DNA from: Candidatus Omnitrophota bacterium | GTDB lineage: Bacteria; Omnitrophota; Gorgyraeia; Aquiviventales; Aquiviventaceae | Assembly (NCBI GenBank): GCA_016206685.1 | Contig: JACQRB010000030.1 | Span: forward strand, 1-5,943 | Direction of reading: 5' to 3' | Length of the DNA: 5,943 nt | In this document: piece after piece, positions 1 to 4,655 of the stretch | How the letters are laid out: every line of letters begins with the position of its first letter | Position numbering within the stretch: the stretch's first letter is position 1 | The notes under the pieces: generated by a model | Told to the model about the DNA's origin: nothing | Database searches by the model: none | What the model saw: only the letters and a program-made list of their open reading frames with translations | Program-made: the position numbers and the translations under genes

Positions 1-20
1 ACGCTAAACACCCCATAGGG

Positions 21-26
21 TATACT
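21..26 (+). promoter_or_regulatory. possible -10 element (TATACT) for the helix-turn-helix gene
   Basis: TATACT matches five of six positions of the sigma-70 -10 consensus and lies 39 bases before the ATG at 66. The matching -35 would fall outside the window, so the promoter cannot be confirmed. Confidence 0.3.
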
Positions 27-65
27 CCTGATAGAACCGCTCCGGATTCGGAAGGAGGCAACGTC

Positions 66-275
66 ATGAAGCGAAACGGGGCCAGGGAACAAAAAATCAT
101 GACCCTGCGGGAAGTCGCCGGCTACCTCGGCCTGCACGTGATGACCGTCTACAAGCTCACGCGGGAGGGCCGGGTTCCCGCCGCCAAGATCGGAGGCCAG
201 TGGCGCTTCAAGCGCGATGTGCTGGACGGCTGGCTTGAGACCCAGATGCACAAGCATTCTGGTGACACAAACTGA
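66..275 (+). CDS. small helix-turn-helix DNA-binding protein, excisionase/BldC type
   Basis: A 69-residue protein that is almost entirely one winged helix-turn-helix domain of the excisionase/MerR-like class (HTH_17). From about residue 12, MTLREVAGYLGLHVMTVYKL forms the two helices of the DNA-reading motif. The following REGRVPAAKIGGQWRF is the usual wing, and RDVLDGWLE is the closing helix. Such proteins bind DNA as regulators or as phage/element excisionases; the sequence does not say which. The start is well supported: AAGGAGG at 52-58 lies seven bases before the ATG. A later ATG at 99 would begin right at the domain but has no comparable ribosome-binding site. No integrase or attachment site is visible nearby, so a free-standing regulator is as likely as a remnant of a mobile element. 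The gene ends at its own terminator, separating it from the next genes. Confidence 0.88.
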   Translation: MKRNGAREQKIMTLREVAGYLGLHVMTVYKLTREGRVPAAKIGGQWRFKRDVLDGWLETQMHKHSGDTN

Positions 276-315
276 CCCGGTTCCTCATTAACGACTTACT
301 CGCAACGAACGGCAG

Positions 316-355
316 GTGTCAGGCGCATGGCCCAGCGCGTCTGACACTTTTTTTT
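316..355 (+). terminator. intrinsic (Rho-independent) terminator
   Basis: An 11-bp stem (GTGTCAGGCGC at 316-326 pairing with GCGTCTGACAC at 337-347, one G-U pair) closes a 10-base loop and is followed directly by eight T residues (348-355). This ends transcription of the helix-turn-helix gene, 41 bases after its stop codon. Confidence 0.9.
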
Positions 356-385
356 GATGGTACCGCCCCGCGGATGATGTTCATT

Positions 386-415
386 TTTTCATTGATGAAG
401 ATATGAAGATATGCT
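386..415 (+). promoter_or_regulatory. probable promoter of the toxin-antitoxin pair
   Basis: TTTTCA (386-391) and TATGCT (410-415) are separated by 18 bases and each match four of six consensus positions. The region is AT-rich compared with its surroundings, lies just after a terminator, and gives a leader of about 20 bases before the antitoxin ATG, which makes a promoter plausible although neither box is strong. Confidence 0.4.
395..413 (+). repeat. short tandem repeat ATGAAGAT x2 in the promoter
   Basis: ATGAAGAT occurs twice back to back (395-402, 403-410) followed by ATG. It overlaps the spacer and -10 region of the proposed promoter. Antitoxins with an AbrB fold usually repress their own operon, so this repeat is a candidate operator; that is inference from position only. 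Confidence 0.4.
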
Positions 416-442
416 AGGCTTGAAGAAATCGAGGAGGAGGAC

Positions 443-700
443 ATGCCGGTGACCCTGAAAGTGAATGCCAGAAACGACCTGCATCTGCCCGCCGCCGTGC
501 TGCGGGTGCTGAACCTCGGCAAGGAGCGAATCGTCAGGGCCGAGATGAGGGGCAACGCGCTCATCATTTTCCCTGTGGATCTGGAACCTCGGTATTCTTC
601 TGAGGAGTTGGGCGGGCTTGATCGTCTGCACGAGGATGAGAAAAAGAAAGGCTGGCTGCGACTGGATAGCCCGCGCGATATTGACCGGCTGATCGCGTAA
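443..700 (+). CDS. AbrB/MazE-fold antitoxin
   Basis: An 85-residue protein. Residues 1 to about 48 look like a SpoVT-AbrB swapped-hairpin DNA-binding domain (MPVTLKVNARNDLHLPAAVL, then LNLGKERIVRAEMRGNALII). The C-terminal tail, from YSSEELGGLDRLHEDE to the end, is charged and helical in character, as expected for the toxin-wrapping part of an antitoxin. A very strong ribosome-binding site, GAGGAGGAGG (431-440), precedes the ATG. The stop is followed 11 bases later by a RelE/ParE-fold gene, the standard layout of a type II toxin-antitoxin pair. Its likely job is to neutralise that toxin and repress the shared promoter. The family assignment rests on fold-like sequence pattern rather than on a fully conserved motif. 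Confidence 0.83.
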   Translation: MPVTLKVNARNDLHLPAAVLRVLNLGKERIVRAEMRGNALIIFPVDLEPRYSSEELGGLDRLHEDEKKKGWLRLDSPRDIDRLIA

Positions 701-711
701 GAGGTGGTCTG

Positions 712-999
712 CTGAGAGCGCTCGCCGCCTCAACCCATTTTCGCAAGCAACTGAAGAAGCTCCCTCCACGGGAGCAGGAGCGGGCCGTCGAGACGTTAAA
801 GAGCTTCCTTGCGGCGTTGCGCGCAGGGCGCCTCCCGGTCGGCTACGGGTTCAAAAAGATCAACGGCGATAAGTACGAGCTGCGGGTGGACCTCAAAGTG
901 AGGATCGTCATGAAAGCTGAGGGGGAGACGTTCGTGTGCCATCTCATCGGCGATCATGAGGATGTCCGGCGGTACCTACGAACGTATCGCAACCGGTGA
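712..999 (+). CDS. RelE/ParE-fold toxin, probable CTG start
   Basis: A 95-residue protein read from CTG at 712. The N-terminal half (STHFRKQLKKLPPREQERAV and the following helix up to about residue 38) gives the two helices of a RelE/ParE toxin. GYGFKKINGDKYELRVDLKV and RIVMKAEGETFVCHLIGDHE give the beta-sheet, and DVRRYLRTY the last helix. RelE members cut mRNA on the ribosome and ParE members poison gyrase; the sequence does not decide between them. No ATG, GTG or TTG occurs in frame between the upstream stop (682-684) and TTG at 817, and starting there would remove both N-terminal helices. GAGG at 701-704 lies seven bases before the CTG at 712 (CTG at 709 is the alternative). Expression from a weak start codon would keep toxin below antitoxin. 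Confidence 0.78.
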   Translation: MRALAASTHFRKQLKKLPPREQERAVETLKSFLAALRAGRLPVGYGFKKINGDKYELRVDLKVRIVMKAEGETFVCHLIGDHEDVRRYLRTYRNR

Positions 1000-1017
1000 T
1001 GTGAAGGTCAAACTGGC

Positions 1018-1833
1018 ATGGATGTAAAAGTGAAAGGCTGGCTAGTTGTAAGTCTCCTCCTGGGCACGCTCGGCTACGCCCTCGCCGAGGAGATCACCCT
1101 CACGACCTACTATCCCTCCCCGCGAGGGATGTATGACGAGCTGCGCACGAAAGGGGATGTCGCCATTGGCAAATTGGATCCCCCCAACGCCCGGCTGGAG
1201 ATCCGGGGCAAGACCGCCGGCACCGCGGACAAAGCCCTGTATGTCGGGAACCTGGATGGGGATCCCCGCTTGGTCGTCCAGAACGATGGCAACGTCGGCA
1301 TCGGGATGACGAATCCGACCGCGAAGCTGGAAGTGGCGGGGCAGGTCAAAATCACCGGCGGGGCTCCCGGCTCCAACAAAGTCTTGATGTCCGATGCCAG
1401 TGGCTTAGCAAGCTGGCAGACGCTGGAGACGGTGCCTGCCGGTGCCGTGATGTCCTTCGCCCTCGCGAGCTGTCCAGCCGGCTGGAGCCTCTATGGAGCT
1501 GCGCAAGGACGTTATATCGTTGGAGTTCCTCCTGGCGGCGCCGTGGGCGGCATCCCCTTAGGGACGACCCCCCTCTCGAACCTGGAAAACCGCCCAGTCG
1601 GGCAACATGCGCATGGTATCAATGACCCGGGTCATGCCCATGCCTATTTAGATAGGTACACGATACCTATGAATGCGGGCAAAGGTACTGGGGCTGGGTT
1701 GAGTAATCAATATATCGATGATCTGGCTCGGACTACTTCAGCGAGTACGACAAATATCACGATCAACAACGCCGGCTCCTTTGCAGGCACCAACGCCCCT
1801 TACGTCCAGCTCCTGGTCTGCCGGAAGGACTGA
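1018..1833 (+). CDS. exported fibre-like protein with phage tail-collar-type C-terminus
   Basis: A 271-residue protein. Residues 1-23 form a Sec signal peptide (two lysines, hydrophobic VVSLLLGTLGYALA, cleavage after ALA before EEITL). The mature start EITLTTYYPSP resembles, from memory, a family of exported proteins common in Omnitrophota genomes. Residues about 56-112 hold two degenerate stalk repeats (ARLEI...DGNVGIGMTNPTAKLEV), a pattern seen in fibre and adhesin shafts. Residues 140-170 (PAGAVMSFALASCPAGWSLY, then GRYIVGV) look like the phage tail collar domain. A His-rich stretch QHAHGINDPGHAHAY and the ending NAPYVQLLVCRKD match tail-fibre tips. Cys152 and Cys268 could form a disulfide. 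A surface or extracellular adhesin or fibre is likely. GAAGG at 1003-1007 serves the ATG, and the gene follows the toxin by 18 bases. No other phage gene is present. Confidence 0.8.
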   Translation: MDVKVKGWLVVSLLLGTLGYALAEEITLTTYYPSPRGMYDELRTKGDVAIGKLDPPNARLEIRGKTAGTADKALYVGNLDGDPRLVVQNDGNVGIGMTNPTAKLEVAGQVKITGGAPGSNKVLMSDASGLASWQTLETVPAGAVMSFALASCPAGWSLYGAAQGRYIVGVPPGGAVGGIPLGTTPLSNLENRPVGQHAHGINDPGHAHAYLDRYTIPMNAGKGTGAGLSNQYIDDLARTTSASTTNITINNAGSFAGTNAPYVQLLVCRKD

Positions 1834-1887
1834 GACCCGACGATGCATCCCTCCTGTTATTCCTCATGCCTTCCTCGTAACTGAAGA

Positions 1888-1916
1888 TTGACGCGTTCTC
1901 CCTTCCGCAGTACAAT
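1888..1916 (+). promoter_or_regulatory. sigma-70 type promoter of the lpx/lpt operon
   Basis: TTGACG (1888-1893, five of six) and TACAAT (1911-1916, five of six) are spaced by the ideal 17 bases. Transcription should begin near 1923. This is the best promoter in the window and sits in the only sizeable gap before the LPS genes (1834-1928, otherwise featureless). It leaves only about six bases before GTG 1929, which matters for choosing the start of the next gene. Confidence 0.7.
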
Positions 1917-1928
1917 AATTGGTTTGAA

Positions 1929-3920
1929 GTGTCACTCAACCAGACGATGGCGAAGCGTCCCTTGCAACGGCGATGGATCTATCTGGCGTTCTTGGCGTTC
2001 CGGACGGGCATCCGATGGCTGCCGCTGTCGGCGGCCCGGGCGCTTGGCGCGGGCGTAGGCTGGTGCGCCTACGCGCTGCTTGGCCGATACCGCAGGCTCA
2101 CCTGGTCGCAGTTACGTCTGGCGTTCGGGCCGTCCTTGAGCGAGGAGACCTGCTCCTATCTGGCCCGGAGGGTCTTCGTCAACCTGGGCAAAACCGCGGC
2201 GGAATGGTGCGTGATGGCGCGGTATTCGCCGGCCCGCATTCGTCGCCTGGTCGAGGTGCATGGCCTGAAATACCTGCGCCAGGCGCTGGCGAAGGGAAAA
2301 GGCGTCCTGGCCGTCTCGGGGCATTTCGGCAACTGGGAATTGTTGTCGATCGCCGTGGCGAACCTGGGATTTCAGGGCGGGGTGCTGGCGCGGCGCCTGC
2401 GCTACCCGGAGTATGAGGACTTCTTGTGGCGCCTGCGCACGCGGCTCGGCGTGGCGACCTATGAGCGCGGCTGTGTGAAAGATGTGGCCCGGGCGCTCAA
2501 GGCCAATCACATCATCGGCGTCGTGCCGGATCAGGACGTGGACAGCCTGGAGGGCGTGTTCGTGGAGTTTTTTGAGCGTCCGGCCTACACGCCGGTGGGA
2601 CCGGCGGCGCTGTCGCTGATGACGGGGGCGCCGATTGTCCCGTGTTTTTGCGTCCGAAGCGGCCGGCGGTTTCGGATCATGATCGAGGAGCCCCTGGCGG
2701 TGCCGGCGACGTCGGATCGCGCGGCCGCGATGCAGCAGCTCACGCAGGCCTGGAGCGGGGTCGTGGAGTCGTACGTCCGGCGTTATCCGGAGCAGTGGGC
2801 CTGGATGCACCGTCGCTGGAAGACCCAAGTAGTCCATAGTCCGAAGTCCATAGTCCATGGTACGCCTCAGACAACAGACAAAAAAGAACGTACAGGATCG
2901 TTGATTAGAACGCCACAACCGGTCTTCTCGCCGATCGTGTTAGCTATGGTCTATGGTCTATCGTCTATGGTCTATTCCGGGTGCACGAAGCCGGCCGCGC
3001 CGGTGAGCCCGCCGCCGTCTGCGACAAAAACCGCGCAGGCTCCCGCGAGCGTGGAGGAGACTTCGCAGATGCAGACGTTTACCATGGTGGGCTACGCCCC
3101 GGATGGCGCCAAGCGCTGGGAGCTGGTGGGGACCGGCGCCACCGTCGAGGGGGCGTGGGTGACGATCCGACAGCCCAATGCCGTGGGCTTCAGCCCGGAC
3201 CGCACGGCCTACATGACCGCCAGCCTCGCCCACATCGAGCAGACCAGCCGCCGCATACGGTTGGAGCACGACGTGACGATGCATACCTCCGAAGGATTAT
3301 GGCTGATGAGCCCCGTGATGTATTGGCTGCCGGATCGGGAGGAGCTGCTCACGGAAGATGCGGTGCGCCTGGAGACCGACCATATGCTCGTGCGCGGGCG
3401 CGGGGCCACCGGCCACAGCCAGCTCAAACGCGCGCAGATCCAGCGCGATGTGGACGTGGTGCTCAACCCCACGGCGCAAGAGCCGGCCGAGGGTCCCTCG
3501 CACGTGCACATCACCTGCGACGGACCGCTGTCGTTCGACTACGAGCGGCACGTCGCGACGTTTGAGCACAACGTCCACGTCGTGGACCGCCAAGGGGACA
3601 TCTATTCCGACAAGCTGGTGGCCTACCTGGACCGCGTCACCCGCGCGATCCGATACGCCGAAGCGTTGGGGCACGTGCGCATCGTGCAAGGGACCAACAC
3701 CGCCACCAGTGAGCGCGCCGTGTATGAGCCGGCCTTCGGCAAGGTGACGCTGGTGGGCTCCCCGTCGCTGGTGCTCTACCCGGATGACAAGCAGCAGGCC
3801 CCCGGAGTCGCCACGTCGCTCGAAACGTTGATGACCCCGCGTATGCAACCGAAGCAGGCGGGCGTGTCCACGCCGGGGGATCCGGCGCAACTGTTTCAGG
3901 ACGTCGCCAAGGGCCAGTGA
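1929..3920 (+). CDS. lipid A acyltransferase (LpxL/HtrB family) fused in frame to LptC-LptA
   Basis: A single 663-codon open frame with two parts. Residues about 1-300 are an LpxL/HtrB-family acyltransferase, which adds a secondary acyl chain to lipid A at the inner membrane. It has a hydrophobic N-terminal segment (about 17-51), the catalytic HX4E motif HFGNWE (132-137), the PDQD segment (200-203), FFERPAYTPVGPAALSLMTGAP (214-235, two conserved blocks) and the family ending PEQWAWMHRRWK. Residues 301-339 are a linker made partly of repeat DNA. Residues about 340-352 look like a lipoprotein signal ending at Cys352. Residues 380-512 resemble LptC and 524-620 resemble LptA/OstA, the periplasmic LPS bridge. 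A natural protein of this composition would be unusual, so two genes merged by one base change is an alternative (see findings). The start may be ATG 1947 instead of GTG 1929; neither has a clear ribosome-binding site. lptB overlaps the end. Confidence 0.85.
   Translation: MSLNQTMAKRPLQRRWIYLAFLAFRTGIRWLPLSAARALGAGVGWCAYALLGRYRRLTWSQLRLAFGPSLSEETCSYLARRVFVNLGKTAAEWCVMARYSPARIRRLVEVHGLKYLRQALAKGKGVLAVSGHFGNWELLSIAVANLGFQGGVLARRLRYPEYEDFLWRLRTRLGVATYERGCVKDVARALKANHIIGVVPDQDVDSLEGVFVEFFERPAYTPVGPAALSLMTGAPIVPCFCVRSGRRFRIMIEEPLAVPATSDRAAAMQQLTQAWSGVVESYVRRYPEQWAWMHRRWKTQVVHSPKSIVHGTPQTTDKKERTGSLIRTPQPVFSPIVLAMVYGLSSMVYSGCTKPAAPVSPPPSATKTAQAPASVEETSQMQTFTMVGYAPDGAKRWELVGTGATVEGAWVTIRQPNAVGFSPDRTAYMTASLAHIEQTSRRIRLEHDVTMHTSEGLWLMSPVMYWLPDREELLTEDAVRLETDHMLVRGRGATGHSQLKRAQIQRDVDVVLNPTAQEPAEGPSHVHITCDGPLSFDYERHVATFEHNVHVVDRQGDIYSDKLVAYLDRVTRAIRYAEALGHVRIVQGTNTATSERAVYEPAFGKVTLVGSPSLVLYPDDKQQAPGVATSLETLMTPRMQPKQAGVSTPGDPAQLFQDVAKGQ
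2830..2857 (+). repeat. heptamer array, left arm (4 units of TAGTCCA)
   Basis: Four consecutive 7-bp units: TAGTCCA, TAGTCCG, AAGTCCA, TAGTCCA. The third unit differs at its first base, and it is the only unit whose first three bases are in frame with the acyltransferase. The array starts ten codons after the PEQWAW motif, where an LpxL protein normally ends. Confidence 0.85.
2901..2984 (+). other. probable signal peptide and lipobox region of the LptC part, possible separate gene start
   Basis: Within the fused frame, codons from TTG 2901 read LIRTPQPVFSPIVLAMVY and continue GLSSMVYSGC. This has the layout of a lipoprotein signal: an arginine near the start, a hydrophobic core and a Cys (codon 2982-2984) preceded by Ser-Gly. 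The -3 residue is Tyr, which is not typical of a lipobox. If lptC-lptA is or was a separate gene, the candidate starts are TTG 2901, GTG 2937 and ATG 2946. AGGA at 2894-2897 lies very close to TTG 2901. No further start is available upstream within the linker. Confidence 0.45.
2945..2975 (+). repeat. heptamer array, right arm (4 units of TATGGTC plus TAT)
   Basis: Units TATGGTC, TATGGTC, TATCGTC, TATGGTC and a partial TAT. Its reverse complement (AGACCAT) differs from the left-arm unit (AGTCCAT) at one position of seven, so the two arms form an imperfect inverted pair around an 87-bp spacer. Reading forward, this unit has no stop in any frame and encodes a hydrophobic seven-residue period (MVYGLWS when perfect). 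Confidence 0.85.
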
Positions 3921-4642
3921 TGCAGCAGCTTGCCACCAGCCATCTCGTCAAGGGCTACGATGGGCGCCCCGTCGTGGACGGGGTGGACATCGTCGTGCGC
4001 CGCGGGGAGATCGTCGGGCTGCTCGGGCCCAACGGGGCCGGCAAGACCACCACCTTCGCGCTGATGGTCGGCCATGTCGCGCCGGACGGCGGCACGATTG
4101 CGATTGACGAGCGCCAGATCACGCACACGCCGATGTACCAGCGCGCGCGCCTGGGGATCGGCTACCTCGCCCAGGAGCCCTCGATTTTCCGCAAGCTCAG
4201 CGTCGAGCAGAATATCCTGGCCATCCTCGAGACGCTCGAGCTGTCCCGGGCTGAGCGCCGGCGGCGCCTGGATCGGTTGTTGAACGAGCTGGGCGTCACC
4301 CACCTGGCCAGGCAAAAGGCCTTCACGCTCTCCGGGGGCGAGAAGCGGCGGCTGGAGATCACCCGGGCGCTGGTCACCGACCCGCAGTTCATCCTGTTGG
4401 ATGAGCCGTTTTCCGGCATCGATCCGATTACGGTCTTTGAATGTCAGGAAATCATCCGGGATCTGCGCGCGCGCGGGCTGGGGGTGTTGCTGACCGATCA
4501 CAACGTGCGCGAGACCCTGGAGATCACGGACCGCGCCTACATCATGGCCGAAGGCCGGGTGCTGATTTCCGGCACGGCGCATGAGCTCATCACCGACACC
4601 CGCGCGCGCGAGATCTACCTCGGAGAGAAATTCCGTCTCTGA
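3920..4642 (+). CDS. lptB: LPS export ABC transporter ATP-binding protein LptB
   Basis: A 240-residue cytoplasmic ATPase that powers LPS extraction from the inner membrane with LptF and LptG. All ABC motifs are intact: Walker A GPNGAGKTT (36-44), Q-loop Gln85 in YLAQEPSIFRKLSVEQNIL, signature LSGGE (137-141), Walker B FILLDEP (157-163) with catalytic Glu162, and H-loop His194. TDHNVRETL and the ending YLGEKFRL are hallmarks of LptB and separate it from amino-acid transporter ATPases. The length matches the family. ATG 3920 shares its first base with the stop of the preceding frame (TGATG), and AAGGG at 3909-3913 gives correct spacing; GTG 3917 is a possible but less likely start. The tight overlap with the LptC-LptA frame indicates translational coupling. 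LptF and LptG are not in the window. Confidence 0.97.
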   Translation: MQQLATSHLVKGYDGRPVVDGVDIVVRRGEIVGLLGPNGAGKTTTFALMVGHVAPDGGTIAIDERQITHTPMYQRARLGIGYLAQEPSIFRKLSVEQNILAILETLELSRAERRRRLDRLLNELGVTHLARQKAFTLSGGEKRRLEITRALVTDPQFILLDEPFSGIDPITVFECQEIIRDLRARGLGVLLTDHNVRETLEITDRAYIMAEGRVLISGTAHELITDTRAREIYLGEKFRL

Positions 4643-4655
4643 CCCAACGACGCGA

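Noticed and set aside
1652..1670. Hairpin ATAGGTA/TACCTAT as a terminator or regulatory site
   Set aside because: It lies inside a coding region, has no T tract and is short; it may be chance in a locally AT-rich segment.
66..1833. Integrated prophage or integrative element spanning the left third
   Set aside because: An excisionase-like protein, a toxin-antitoxin pair and a fibre-like protein hint at it, but no integrase, attachment repeat or structural phage gene is visible, and the fibre-like protein has a Sec signal peptide.
2112..2918. 268-codon open frame on the minus strand opposite the acyltransferase
   Set aside because: It is Arg/His-rich without a domain and covers a strongly coding plus-strand region; it is a compositional shadow.
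2830..2975. CRISPR-like array
   Set aside because: Units are 7 bp, directly adjacent within each arm and without unique spacers; this is a tandem microsatellite-type repeat.
4581..4655. ATG 4581 as the start of trigger factor
   Set aside because: It would add 25 residues encoded inside lptB (SSSPTPARARSTSERN...), rich in Ser/Arg/Pro and unlike any trigger factor N-terminus, with no ribosome-binding site.
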